Source: Ectocarpus siliculosus (Eukaryota > Sar > Phaeophyceae > Ectocarpales > Ectocarpaceae). Taken from it: a stretch of DNA of 64,000 nt. Shown piece by piece: positions 31,801 to 44,825 of the stretch. Within the stretch, counting starts at the first letter, position 1; each line of letters opens with the position of its first letter. The translations under genes and the position numbers were made by a program. The stretch covers positions 681,443 through 745,442 of the forward strand of contig FN647938.1 in NCBI GenBank assembly GCA_000310025.1, read 5' to 3'. The notes beneath the pieces are model-generated. The model saw only the letters and a program-made list of their open reading frames with translations. It made no database searches and was not told where the DNA came from.

Positions 31801-34800
31801 CATGCTCGGTTCTGAGCCTGTGGGACAGATATTTTGCGTTCACCGTGGACGCGGCATTCAATGCACGCGTTGGTGTGGTTTTGCTCATACCATGTTGTTG
31901 TCCTTCCCGCAAAATGTCCCGTACACGGAACCCGCCTGCCTCGTTCCGGAACTCAAGATCTCGAAAACAGTGGAAGTGACGTGTACGCGGGACGTCTTGT
32001 CGCTAGAGTTCGAAAGGGAGAGCTTCGGGGTCAAAAAGGCGGAGAAGCGAAACAAATTGAACCTCAGCGACTTGAGTAAAAATGCCACGATCGTGTTGGT
32101 TTGGCTCATATACGCTATGTACCAGGGGCAACGGCGAATACTGCCCCCCCCTCCGCCACGGGGCGCATGGTCTCGTCGAACAATAAATATGAAAAGTGGG
32201 GGGGAAGTTGAACAACGAGCCTTGCATCTACACTCTACTCTCCGTCGCATGGTTCCAATGACACCGTGCTTGGTTGTGGCACCGTGCATCTTTCGTGGAA
32301 AAACTAATAGCATAACCGGCATGTTCCGGGTAGTTACAAGCACCTTGCAGACGCAGTTGGCGCATATGGATTCGGAAGAGGTCGTTTGTATGCTCATGAC
32401 AAGGGGGACTGAAAATCACCGTTTAATGGGTGCAGCCCGGCACACAAAAGGCAAAAACAAGAGAGTATCGGCGAAAGACGAAAGCCATCTAACGAGATGC
32501 GCGATGACTCGGTCACTTTGGGTAATTCTATCCGTACAAACACAAAGCCGGGCATTGTGTTCGCTGATGACCGTTCTGAAAGACTGACAGCTCTTCGCAA
32601 TAGGGTTGTACCCATCGGCTCGAAGGGTTGACGCTCAGGGCGAATGTCAGGTGTCGGGGTGTCGAAAGGGCTGATCAGCAGGCAACACTCACTTGGTGTA
32701 TTCTCGACAGAGATCGGCTCCAACCATGCGAGCCTTCCGACGCCTCTTCGTAGCTTTGCGCCAAAACCGCTGCCCCAGAACCTGCTACCCCGTGGGGAAA
32801 GAACGCGTTGAGCTCACACATAGCGCACGCATCATTGTGCAGTCTGGCCACTCTCTATGGGTGTGGGCTGACCAGCTGTTCCGAAGATCGTCGAGGCCCG
32901 TGTTTTCCCGTGCGTTCATGTGCCATGCATGGAATAGGGTGTCCCTCAAATACGGTCTCATGCGATAATTGTAGAGGGCATGATGTCAACGGGGGCCCCA
33001 CACAAAACTAACAACAGCAGGCGTACACCTTAGCACGGAGGGTCTTCTGCAGCTTGAAGGCGGGGAAGAGCATTGAACCCAGCCTCCGTTCCTCCTTCCT
33101 GAACGTCTCGAAGGAAACCTTGTCCCGGTTATGAGGGTCCATGATGCCCATGAGGGTGTCGGTGGTGTTCCTGACGCGGGACTTCTCCGAGTGAAGCAGC
33201 GACACCAGCCCAATCACGTCCTGCCTGTTGCAGAACTCCTTCCCCGACGCCATCACATCGAACGCGAAGCGCACCAGGGCTTCGTGGAGCAGTGTGCCTG
33301 AGTCGCAACCGACCGCCGCGGTGCACAGGGTGAATTGTTTCCACCGAACGACGAGGGTTGACAAGAAGGGATTAGGTGGGGTTTGGACAAGTGTGTGCAC
33401 AAATGGAATGGCAGTAGCGGTAGCACCAGGAGCAATCTCCCGTTCCCGAAGAGTGAAATTCACACGCACGTACGTCCTTGGTGATGTGACAGGTATCCCC
33501 TCTGATCGGCCCGAAAGGCTACGAGGTGCTACCCGCCCCGCCATTCATGCCCCGAATCGGGGGCTCGGACTCCTAACACGACGGACCATCCCTTTTCGAC
33601 ACATGGATGGCGTTCGTGCTACACGTGTGCAGACTTCATCCCACTGCACAAAGTCGTCTGCGTGACCCTTACTCACCGTAGTTGTACATGCTGACAAAAA
33701 ACTGATCGAACTTGAGCGAGAGGCTCGAGCGTTTGCTGCTTGAAGACCCTCTACGTCCTGTTCGGTCTTCCTACGAACGACAAGTCGAAGGCGCAGTGGG
33801 AACGGGACGCGGAAATAATTGAAAAGCTGGCCGCACACAACAAATGGAATCCAAGTACAAGTATGTGGTAGACTCACTCGGCGTGTGCATCCTGCAACAC
33901 GTTGTCCTTGGATCCTGTGCACACGGGTCTATCTTACTACATGAGAAGCGAGGCAGCAGCATGAGAAGTATCTTTCTTTGTAGGACATGTTTGTCCCCAG
34001 GAAGGGTGATGCAGGCTAGCATCAACAAACAGATGCTGCGAACCATCCGGCTGATGTACACCACCTGTTGCGGTGTGTGGCGGGTGGCGTGCTGTCGCAT
34101 TGCAACAGAATGCCTGTGGGTGAAGGTCAGTTTCGACTGAACACTCGGGTTAAGCTTGTCTCACACCTGTTCGTCTCCGAAGGCTAGGAGTCGAAAGGCT
34201 CGCTTGTTGTACTCGGAGAACTCGATGCCGAAGTACTCGAAGAAGGTCTCGATGTCCAACTTGTGTGTTCCCCGCAGGTCGACGTCTAGGAAGACGCGCA
34301 TGACTCGCGCCACGTCTCCGTCGCCCTTGATGCCTAACATATTTCGCACGAGCACCACCAGAGGCTCGTTCTTCTGCGATCGTTGCGAAAATCATCGAAT
34401 ATCGCGCGAGCGGGGTAGTCCATTGACGGCAACTGTGTGCGGTGTCCTGCGTGGAATTTCGCTGCACTCTATAGGCTAGCCGTCAACGAGAGGAAGGATT
34501 GACATCCTAATGAGGGCCATGTCGACAATACGTCTACAAGAAAAGGCTGGAAGCCATGCTTGGTGTATATCGGTGACGTACCGGTGGCGCTGTGAACACG
34601 CTGTTGGGAACCAACTAAAACATTGCAAACGTCGAAGACGGGAATCTCACATCACATTGTACATTCCCGCTTCCCAAGACGGGGCATTTTGAGTATCGAA
34701 TGAATACAGTTGGCAACCGTAATGTGCTCTAAAAAATCGCACCTGCAGGAGTCGTGCTTTCGCCGTACAGTTGCAGGCTTCGTCCACGATATGTTCATGT

Positions 34801-36238
34801 GCATACATGATAGTATACACATGCATGGTACATCTGTATAGTCGTCATACATGAACAGGTTCTAAGCGGTTCTCGATATGTCCCGCAACTACTGCTGTAA
34901 TCGCCATTGGCACGGGTATAATTCGAGACGACTCATATGCTCACCAAGAACAGTTGCTCGTACAGAGCCCTTCGGAAGCCAAACCTCCATCGAAATATGC
35001 AGCCCCGGCATGAAGCCGCATCCTCTGCCATCCAGGCGACGTTTTCTGACAGACAGAGGGAATGCCCACGTTCTGAGTCGAATGGCCCCACACACCTGCC
35101 CACTGTATGCATATGTTCATGTAGTGAAATGCGGAATCCGTGGGGAGGGGGACGGGGAGGATGTGACTGCCGAACACACCTTAATACGGTTGTAGTAGAT
35201 CTCCCAAGGCTTACCTACGTACAGCAGTGTTTCGAAGCTTCACCAGGACGACGACCGACATGCGGACACTGCTTGCTGTACTGTAAGAGGTTTTACCTTG
35301 TTTTCACTCTTCACTTCGGAGCTATCGGGGTTGGCTGGGCTCGCCCCACCACTGGCTGGAGCTCACCTATGAGAGCACCAAATTTCAAAGGATATCACGT
35401 CGTGCCACAAAATATGCCGTGTTGGGCGTGTGAGGGCTCGTCCGTACTCGGTATTCGATCTCTGTCGCTCTCCTCTCACTGATGTTACCGCTCGGGGATT
35501 GCGTCGGAACCGTTCGGAAATCCGCCGCAGAAAAAAAAAAAAAGGTACGCTACGGAGCACCGCGGACGGTGTGTTGTTGGTTGCCCATGCACAGGGGAGC
35601 TATTGCTGGAATGTAGTCACCAGTTGGTTGTAGTCTTTCTACTGTTTTAGGTATGTTGTTCGATTCGAGGTTTAGGTAGAGGTGCTTACCTTGATACCGA
35701 GCGCTTGCGAGGGAGAGACTAGACTACAGTAGTCCTTCTATCCATTGATTGTAGGCTGTTTACATTGTTGGCATTGCAGCGTCGGAACTTCGACACTAAT
35801 GAAGTCCAAGGTCCCAAATGAAGTGGATGGCTTTCACCCATAACCGTCCACCGTAGGAAGTACAAAATGCAAGTCCCGTGTGATACTGTATATACCGAGT
35901 GGAAGCGATGCTTCAACAACTTGGGTAGTCGAAGGGATATGTATGACTGGGTTGGACGCGGGGGGGGCATCACGGTCTCATCTCGGCGAGAAGACATGAA
36001 TGAGGCGAATCTATGTACCTCTTACAGATTCAAGGGCGGAGCTGGCCTTGTGCGGAGTACCCCACACTTACTGCAGCACGCAAGCTGAATTCAACCAAGC
36101 TCTTCCTCTTGTTCGTTCGGCTTGCTCCAAGGGCCGCCCTCACATCAGAAAACCACACCAAGGACACGCGGGATGACTCTCGGCAGCAAGCTCAAAGATG
36201 TTGACTCACCGGCCGCGTAGGCTTCTAAATTCAGGCAT
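28880..36238 (-). CDS. EF-hand-like protein with basic/Ser-rich tail, 12 exons
   Basis: Exons, in transcript order, are 36238-36210, 35268-35215, 34600-34582 (a 19-nt microexon), 34373-34167, 33770-33677, 33297-33029, 32769-32693, 31817-31706, 30815-30665, 30124-29934, 29614-29497 and 29034-28880. All phases match and give about 491 aa. The N-terminal half resembles paired calcium-binding modules: MRVFLDVDLRGTHKLDIETF and GIMDPHNRDKVSFETF occupy EF-loop positions, each flanked by amphipathic helices, but key acidic residues are missing, so calcium binding is uncertain. A strongly basic helix follows (FWRKATKRRRKARMVG). The C-terminal half is Gly/Ser-rich and carries several RR-x-S sites (RRVSI, RRVSY, RRRSS, RRRST), fitting basophilic kinase phosphorylation. 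The first three exons are the least certain. The gene is convergent with the PHD/IQ/C2 gene. Confidence 0.6.
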
Positions 36239-36339
36239 GTCTATGTGAGCGCATCTCCTTCTTGTGCCCGCATGAAGCAATGACATTTTCTGCAATCCGT
36301 ATTATTTCTCAACAGAATTAGACACACACGCGAAAAAAC

Positions 36340-36650
36340 TACTCCATGCAGGCAACATGATACCAAAAAAACAACAAACAGCCACTACAGATTCAACAAC
36401 CGGAGAAAGGGCCGAGAAAATCAGAAATTTCGACACAAAAGAAACATGCGGGCAATGAGATATGTACTGTAAAAAAAGCACACTCACTACCGATTCAACA
36501 ACCGGAGGAAGAAGGCTGAGAAAATCACAAATTTCGACACGAGAAAAACATGTAGGCAATGAGTTATGCTGTAAAAAAATACACTCACCACAGATTTAAC
36601 AACCAGAGAAAGAAGGACTGAGAAAATGAAAATTTTCGATACGACAAAAA
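36340..36650. repeat. Three tandem copies of a 103-bp repeat
   Basis: The word attcaacaaccggagaaag recurs at about 36389, 36493 and 36595 (third copy atttaacaaccagagaaag), followed each time by gagaaaat-aaatttcgacac and a poly-A tract. The array is A-rich, unlike the GC-rich exons nearby. It lies upstream of the EF-hand-like gene start. Confidence 0.85.
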
Positions 36651-37627
36651 TAGTTAAAAGCTCCAGGAAAATATATATTATAATAAGACTCATACCGCAC
36701 GCAGCACACGAATTACCCTGTATATTTGATACTTCGAAGCATTTGACAAGAGTCTCTAGCCCCCCAAACCAGAAAACGAAGCCTCTACTGTAAGCTCTAG
36801 ATTTGCTTCACCCAGTTCCCGAGGTGACAGCAAACAGCGACAATCCACCCAACGCAACAAAAATGATCTCGACTGAATGTCGCACGAGGTAGGCAGGATC
36901 CACGGCGCTGAGAGTCTCTATCGCTGTAATGGCTCATTATGCATGGTATACTTGTATGGCGGCGTGAAAAACTGAATTTGAGGTATGATGCTACTTGACT
37001 GTACACGCGGATTCTCTACGCTCGGGCCGTCCCAAAGCTAACCGACGATAAAACGAAATCTAGGGTCCCCGCTAAACATACGAGGAGAAAACTATTAATG
37101 CTTCTACATCAAACAACACGACATCAACGCCAACAACAACGTCTTCCCACACATTTGCTTAATGAGTTCATCATCGACGACGTATATTTCGATGAGCGGC
37201 GTGCGTTGCACCTCCTTTGTCCTACAAACCAATATCCCCCGTAGTCTGTGCACATGCTTGCAATGTTCCACCCAGCTCCACAAAAATATACCGCCACGCC
37301 AGCAAGTACAACGAAATGTTTGTATAATTCTGCGGCATCAAACAGGCGGTGCGCTCCGCCGGTATCTAACTCGTTGGTAGGTGAGGAGAGAGCACCTACA
37401 ATCTGCAAATAGCCGCACAAAATTTCTCGCAGGGTATTCGCGCTCCACGTGTAACCACCACGCAGCTGACAATTCCCTTCTCCCTGTTCTGTTGGGCGCA
37501 AACGTTGTACCTCAAGCCTACCGATACGACCAGTACATCCCAACATTTCGGCTCTCCCAACTCGTACATACACCACCCTCCGAGGTTTCGAACGGACAGT
37601 ACCAAATACCGCAAACACAACACCTCA

Positions 37628-37682
<55 letters not shown>
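37628..37682 (+). repeat. TC dinucleotide microsatellite
   Basis: About 27 uninterrupted TC units in the spacer 3' of the RWP-RK gene. Long ORFs across it (such as the poly-Leu/Ser frames) are artefacts. Confidence 0.95.
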
Positions 37683-37685
<3 letters not shown>

Positions 37686-38462
37686 GAGTGCTGTACACGC
37701 ACGGCGAGTCACTACCTCAGAGAAGGAGAGGGAGGGGAAAGAAACGCTGCGATTCTTCGTTCCAAACGGCAAGACCCTGTCGAAATCGCCGAAAACATCT
37801 GACCTAACGTCGGTTGCTCGGTCGCTCAACAAATTGCGTTAGTCTCCCCGTACGTTACCTACAACACCCCGATCAGATCCCTTTGGAACGTGACGTACCG
37901 AAACGTTCGCCTCGCTCAAGTCTCTCATTTCCATGGCGGGCTCCGCCCCACTTGCCGGTACCATTTCCCAAACCCACTCGCTTTCCAAGACAAGCGACGT
38001 CCAAGCCGCCCTCGATCCGGGTTCTTGATGTCCCACTTGGAAGCACACGATGGTCCCAACATCTACAGTGCAGCAGCACACTCTCCGACATGAGACAACA
38101 ACGCAGGGAAAACCTCGACCAGCGTACACATCCAGCAAGAGAGAGAAAGACGTTTCTCCCTTGGGAAACACAACCGAACAAACATGACCCAAGGCTGCCT
38201 AGAACGCGGCCATGGCACGAGAGGTGGGGGTTAAGCTCCCGAACTAGAAAGAGGAAATTACTCTATAAGGACCTCCGCCGCCTTCGTTGTGTTGAAAACG
38301 ACGATTATCGCCTCATGAAAACCCTCTCGCTACTCGAAGCCCTCTCCCCCGTTGCCCATATCGAGCAACAATCTCCTACCAGCCAGAAGTGGTCAACCGC
38401 AGCCCCCCCCGAAAATCATGGCCTGACATCCCGCCCGCCCCCCTGTGAGATCGAGCCCTTCA

Positions 38463-41400
38463 CTACAACGGACCCAAGTGGCTGAGGCCGTTGGCGTCCC
38501 AGCAAAGCCCGCCGCCCCAGTTCGATGCCGAGGCAAGCCCGGCGGAAAACCCGCGCTCGTAGGACGAGGAGGGGGGCGACGTCGTCGATGAGGGGGGGGG
38601 ATAAGTCGCCGCCGAGCTCTGGGCCCGAACACCGGCTGCCGCCGCCGCCGCTACAGCCGCATCGTCTGGGCCGAACAGCAGGTCTCCCAGGATCGCGAGA
38701 TCGTCCATCTTCTGGCTGCCGTGCGGCCCCAGCCCGAGGATGTCGACGCTGGTGGTGCTCGGGGAGGGGGCGTCGTTGTCGCTGATCCAGGAAGCGCCGG
38801 AGCCGATGAGGGAAAGCCGCGCCACGGTGCTCGTGCCACCGCCGTCGTGGGTGCTGCTGCTGTTCGCAGGAATCGACGCCGACAGAGGTCTTGAAGGCAC
38901 CGGGATGGTCACACGCGAAGAGGTTTCGGTACTCGCGTCTGCTCGGACCGGGGAGGTGCTCGTGCTGGTGCTTGCGCTGGTCCTCTCGGGGAGACTTAGC
39001 GTAGTGGAAACGGCCGCACCCGTTGCCACCGTCACGACCGGTGGTGGCACCTTCCCCAGGCCCGGGATGCTGCCGAACATCGCCGACGACCTCGGCTTGC
39101 GAGGCCCCTTGGACCTTCCAGAGCCGGAGGTGCCGCTGGGCCGGTGAGGACGCATGCTCCCGCTGCTGGTCTTCCCGTAGCTGCCGCTGCTGCCGCTCGA
39201 GCCGACGCCGCCGCTGGAAATTTTGGCGCCCCTGCTGCTACCTCTGCTTCTTACGGCGGGACACTTGCTGCTCCTGCTGCTGCTGCTGCCTCCGCCGCCT
39301 CCGCCGCCGCCGCTTGAGACCGTCACGGAGAGGACCGGCGCCAAAGACGGCAGACCCGTCCCCGGGGCACCGTTGTTCAACCACGTCACACCAGCCGCAG
39401 TATGCGTGCGTTCGTCCGTGGGCGTGGGCGAGGCCGGCGGTGAGACAAAGGAAGACGACCGCGAGGGAGACGGAGAAGAGGGGGGCGACGGGAAGGAGGA
39501 GGACGATGCCGAGGAGCCCCCCCCGTCCGAGGAGGTAAAGCTGCCGCGCTTGCTGAGCTTGCGGCCGGCCGGCGGAGCATCGTCGGACCCGTTGCTGATT
39601 GATTCGTCGTCGCTCTCGAACGCCAGCTGCGTGGACGAAGACGGGTATGAGGGGTGGTGAGGCAGTCCGCAAACGGTACATGACACAGAGTAACCGGTGT
39701 TCGCTCGTAGTTCCGCGTCTTTGTTCGTCGACCGTTGTCTTGTCGAGGTTGCAATGGTATAAATAGGTATCACCTGTGAAAAGCTGTTGTCCATTCCAAC
39801 AAAAAGGGTTTTCTTTGGTCCTAAATTTATACCCCAAAAAGACGTCTCACCTATGCTGAAGCTCTTGTTCAAGAATCAGAGCAGCAAAAAAAATATCGCC
39901 CGGAAAGAGGGTTCCAACGCAATACGTACGTGCAAAGAGTAAGAACGTGGAAAAACTTCACGATTCATGCAGAACGACCCTCGATATATATACAAAGTGC
40001 TGGCAGAAATGCTTAACTGCGTCGATACATAGGCGTTTTGAGAGATGCGTGCGTGATGTTCAAGAGGAAGTATCTAGTGCTATGTCTACATCTGCGATTA
40101 TCGACGCACAAAAAAACACGTTCAAGAAAAAAACAATTACGAAGTACTTCGAAGTATAGCGATACGCACTCGCACATTGCATCCTGTGGGTGGGTCTATT
40201 ATAGCATACCACCATCGTACATCAGGGGTATGAAATGCCGAACAAAGAGTGCGAAATAACCCGCCCGCAAATTATCGACGGATTTCAGCTCAATTTCATG
40301 AACTGAATCTATTATTGGGAGTTGGCAGCAGGCAGCAAGGCATTTGATGAAAACCGCCGGGAGATATAATAGATGTTCCGTAATATTCGGCACGCCGGCT
40401 GAAAAAACTGTACGTGGCCACACGTTGTGCCGACATCACGAGCGCTGCTGAACACGAATCGGGCGGGTAAATCCATGCTGACACTTGATACTGTAGAGCT
40501 TCACACAAACCGACTGCTGATCCGAGCGCTGACGATGCAACTGTGAACGTACGTCACGCGGGAGGAAATGCCAATAAGTGCGTGCATGAAGCCAGTGAAA
40601 CAACGCAAACATGGCACCAAGAGCCTACGCGAAGGCTTGAAGACCGCCCGATCGAATCGCATGCCATGCAAGAAATCCAACAGGTGGACAACACAGTAAG
40701 ACGTACCTCAATGATGACGTCTCGGCGTCTGTATAGCTGCCGAAGCTGATCAGCGACCGAGTCGACCTCGTCTCCCTTGGCGGTGTCGTGCTGCGTCTCG
40801 AGGTCATTGAGCGTGCGGTTGATGCCGCAGATCTGGCGGTGAGGCCATCGCTTGACGCCATGCCTCCGACACAATCGCTTCAAAGTCGTCACTGAGATGT
40901 CCATAGCCTGGTGTGTGCGGAGGACACAGCAGTACATGCAGCAGAGAATATCACCGGAATGGCATATGTTCTGTCGGTCTCGTGACGGAACAGCGCTACG
41001 CGCTTCGCACCCCGCAGGAATGATTATTTTCCAGCTGAGCTTTTTTCTCCACGAAAGGAGTATTTATTTTCCCTTAATTCATGTGGGCCGCAGCAACGGC
41101 GCGGTCGACCGACGCATGATTATTTTCTCGCATATTTGCTCTACGTACATGGTGGACAATAAATATTCATCGTAGCCTACGGAGTTAGACGACAACGCAA
41201 AAGGACTACAGCTGTAGAATTATCGTAGATGATGAAGGCGAAAAACACGGCACCGACACAAGCATCCAATTCTTCGCCACCGGAAAGTTTCTGTCGGTGG
41301 TGGTTTGGCGTTGCCTTTAGACAAAATATTTAATATTTAGACCACACCGAAATATCGAAAAAAAAAAAAACGCATAGGTTGTTGCACTCAAATATTTGTT

Positions 41401-42737
41401 CGCTCGCTTTTCGGCAGATTGAGGTGGCCCTTGCTTGCGGCATGTACATGGACCATGAATGTAAGTTGGCGGATGTAAAAATAACGGAATCGGTGTAGCT
41501 CGTCACCAACGCCGGCGCGTTAGGTCAGACAAGGGCATGTGTGAGTCGGTGCCTCTGATAACCTGCTATGTTCGAGGTGTGCCCTCCTTTGCGTGCAGGC
41601 ACACCCACTTCTGTCCACTGCTGTCCGCACCAACGGGGTGTTGATTGAGTTGAGTATTCTTGCCGGCCGGGGATGGAAGGGAGTGTCTGGAAAAGAAAGA
41701 TGGTCACCATGTGACATATCACCACCATGGGAAGAAATAACTCCCTCCCCCACCACTGCACACCACACCAGACACATGGCCTCGTTCTCAGCAACATGAG
41801 CACCCGGCAGCAACGTATGCGAATGTAAAAGTTACGAACACACACGTACCTCCGCAGCTGCCCGAAGCGGGTAGTTGAAGTAGTGCCGCATGAGCCCCAC
41901 GGGAATCCTCTTTGCGATGTCCGCTAAGGTCTCTCGCTTGTTCCCCTTGCTGGGGGTCCGGCGTGGGACCTTGGGAGGCTCGTGTGGGATGGCCAGGCGA
42001 GGAGGTAAACCATCGGCAGGCGAACGTACGGTGATGTCGGGGATGGTGCTATTCCCACACGAGGCGCGATTTGCCGGAGGCCGGCCTCGTGTACCCGAAT
42101 GCGTACTGAGGCTCATGACGGTGTCCTGCTGTCTGGTGCGTGTTGTTCCAGGAGAGGGAAACGTTCCAACAGCCGGGGGGCGAAGGGTGTAAGTGTAGCA
42201 CGGAGTGCTAATCGGTGTTTGTTAGGGGCGGCGTGTGCTCTGAAGTCGCTAGGGAAGGAGAGCTGCACGTGTGGCAAGTTGCATCATCATGCGAGAGTCG
42301 GCGAAGCATAAATCAAACGCATCACTTTTACCGAACGAAGAAGGTAATCTGTGCAATCAAATTCGGCCGAAGAGTTCGGGCATGTAAAGGCGGCCACAAC
42401 GCGCCGCCGCCGCCAACCATGACCGCGAAAGCTGGCGATCTCCGCTGCACTGTTGTATTGCACAAACCACACCTACTGCAATCACCTTCCATGTATTCCT
42501 TTGCTCCTCGTCCATGGAGATAGATGCTGGGCGCGCCGCCAACTCGCGCGGATGTGAAATTCTTCATGTGCACAACCACACCATCTAATATGATGTCATC
42601 ACCATCCATGCAGAGCCTACGCTACTGAACTCTGGCGCACACGGGTGGGTGCGGCAGGATACAGATCGACTCAAACTCACCGGCTCGTCGAAGGCTCCTT
42701 GTCCGGCTTTTCCAAAGTCTCCAGCAGTCCGGTATCT
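38463..42737 (-). CDS. RWP-RK domain transcription factor
   Basis: Exons found are 42737-42681, 42125-41850, 40907-40707 and 39626-38463 (terminal, stop at 38463-38465). Phases are 0 throughout and give at least 565 aa; the true N-terminus is probably further upstream. The RWP-RK domain is split over two exons: KRETLADIAKRIPVGLMRHY and YPLRAAAE, then AMDISVTTLKRLCRRHG and the family signature VKRWPHRQI (R-W-P-H-R in place of RWPYRK). A coiled segment follows (LRQLYRRRDVIIE). The 387-residue terminal exon is low-complexity, with Ser, Pro and Gly runs and an acidic patch (ESDDESISNGSDD) like a disordered regulatory region, then a short hydrophobic motif (ILGDLLFG) that could be an activation motif. 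Family members bind DNA and control nitrogen responses or gamete programmes in plants and green algae; the role here is unknown. Confidence 0.85.
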
Positions 42738-42769
42738 CTGTGGTGCGAGTTCAGCAGCGGTGTGTGCAT

Positions 42770-42797
42770 GGGGTGTGGGGTGTGGGGTGTGGGGTGA
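42770..42797 (+). repeat. GTGTGGGG minisatellite
   Basis: Four near-perfect units of gtgtgggg lie immediately 5' (on the minus strand) of the first RWP-RK exon found. On the minus strand this is a C/A-rich stretch before the CAG acceptor at 42738-42740. Confidence 0.85.
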
Positions 42798-42799
42798 TG

Positions 42800-44820
42800 G
42801 CTGCCAGATTCTCCAAAAACGTACAGAATGAAAAAAAAAAAATCTCCGACACATGAAACGGCAAGAAAACTACCCGTTTGATTCAGCGCAGTCTTGTACA
42901 GTCGTTCAGAGAGCAGGAGAGAGCGAGCGTGAAAAAAAGATGCCCGATTAGTAGCGGTGTGGTAGAGGGTTTGATGTACCAGACTGCTGCATTCCATACT
43001 TTCACGGCGACTTACTGTAGATTGTTCCTGGTATGGCTGCGGTAGCGGTGTGTAGGACAGGTTGCTGCGCGCGTGGAAGGGGCACGTACGCATACAAAGT
43101 ACACACGTATGTGTGAGCACACGTATGCATATGTATGTGCGCTGACGACCTTGCGGCAGCAGCGTGGGAGATTTTATTCGCCGAAAAAAATGCATTCCAC
43201 CAAATTCCGCCGCAGCAGAATGGATCAGCCAACAAGAGGACTGCTGTGTGTTGCCTCGTCCAGCAGTACACGGCGTTTTGGCCACGTCCTGCGTGCGTAG
43301 ACTATAATTTTGCCTCCTTGGCTCATTGTACACAATACACACCGCAGTACAGGTACATATGCATAGCATCCCATCTACTCGCTTGCGGGAGAGTTTGAAA
43401 ATATATACTCCTCGTCGCAGGGTCGTTTTTTTTTTTTTCACAACGAATCCATCTCTATTATAGAAAAGAGTCAGAGACAGATTAGCAATGACAGACAGAT
43501 GATGAAAATATACGGGAAGCCTGCTTGCTTTTTTCAGGCTTGTTCCCGGCGGGCGCCAAAAATACGTGTTTCTGGGGAACTTGATGTGAACGCTCCAAGG
43601 GTAGACTTGTCTTCTTGTTAGTGTGTACGGAATGCAAAGAAGGGATCACAAGGAAAATCATCTTTTGTTCTTCCTGATGACAGATTATGACATCTACTTC
43701 TTGCTCGTCGCGAGCGGTGCTACCCGTGCCGTTCCAAGATGTCGGAATAATAATGCGTGTTGCGCGGTTGCCCGGCACCGTTCTCTCTGCCTCTCAACGT
43801 GAGTTGTGGTGCTCCACGTGTAGGCATTGCTGCCGCCATACGGCAAGAAGCTTGGCTCTCCCAGCTTTGGCGCTGCTCGTTGCAACGAACCCAATCAGCT
43901 TACGGTATACGTGCCACTGCAGTCGTGAAGATTTCAAATTGGAAGCCGGCTTCGAGAGACTGCTGTACAGCTGCAGCGTACTCTGCATAGTCTTCTATAC
44001 CGTAGACAGTAGACTTGTACATAGAACTGCTTGTTGTACGTAGAAGTTCTACTGCTGCTGTACCCGACCCAATTGGTTAAATGGTCAACCTGGACCGCGT
44101 GACATTTTTTACGCTTAGGTCTGGCAAAACGACGGGGTGTAACGGGTCTATCGTCCATGCATGGGCTCCGCTCTCCTACCCCTCCTGAACTCCCGGTCGG
44201 ACTTGGTTCGCGGCAACTGCAGCGCTACCGGCAGCCTTGACCGAGCGAGCATTTTGACATGTGTCTGCACCAACAAATCCGTTACCGTTTCGCCGTTGAC
44301 CGTTTCTGTACAACCGACACACGTGTTGCTCGTCACGCCACTTCCGCGAACGCCTGTCTTTCCCCCCAGATCCCATGGGTGACTCTGGGAGCATCCACTC
44401 ATTTGCTAGGCAGCCCTCACCTGGTACACCGTTCAGGGGCAGAAGAAGGCACCGAAAAATGTGGAGTGAGTCGAAATGCCATGGGTGCTGCTGTTGCTGC
44501 TGCTGTTAACTTCTTTGTTTTGCATCAAGTTGGTCTGCTGATGGTGGGGTGCTCCTACTTGCAGCAGTGCATTTGCGCAACAAGTGCCAGCAGTTTGCTT
44601 CTTGGATTCGGACCAACAACGTCATGGACTGTGATGTAGCGCATGCATGTGCTGTCCCTGTTAGACTGAGTCTAGACACCGAGACCAGTGCTACAACAGC
44701 AGTACAGGCTGGTAGTTCCGTGACAGGTATCACATACTCGGAGTATCGTGCACCACCACACATCAGTGTTCACCGAAAACAACAGTAATGACCCTATCTA
44801 TGTATGTACATACTTGTAAG
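42800..44820. other. Gene-free stretch
   Basis: No exon with good splice context is seen. The upstream part of the RWP-RK gene may extend here, but no further exon could be recognised. Confidence 0.4.
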
Positions 44821-44825
44821 AAGAG

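Noticed and set aside
31685-32587. 300-codon open frame on the plus strand
   Set aside because: It overlaps minus-strand exon 31817-31706 of the EF-hand-like gene, which fits in phase with its neighbours; the plus frame has no recognisable motif.
37814-38485. 223-codon plus-strand frame
   Set aside because: It lies in the probable 3' untranslated region of the RWP-RK gene, is rich in Pro/Arg/Ser, and lacks domain-like patterning.
39223-39660. Poly-Leu/Pro plus-strand frames
   Set aside because: They are the antisense of the Ser/Gly-rich RWP-RK terminal exon.
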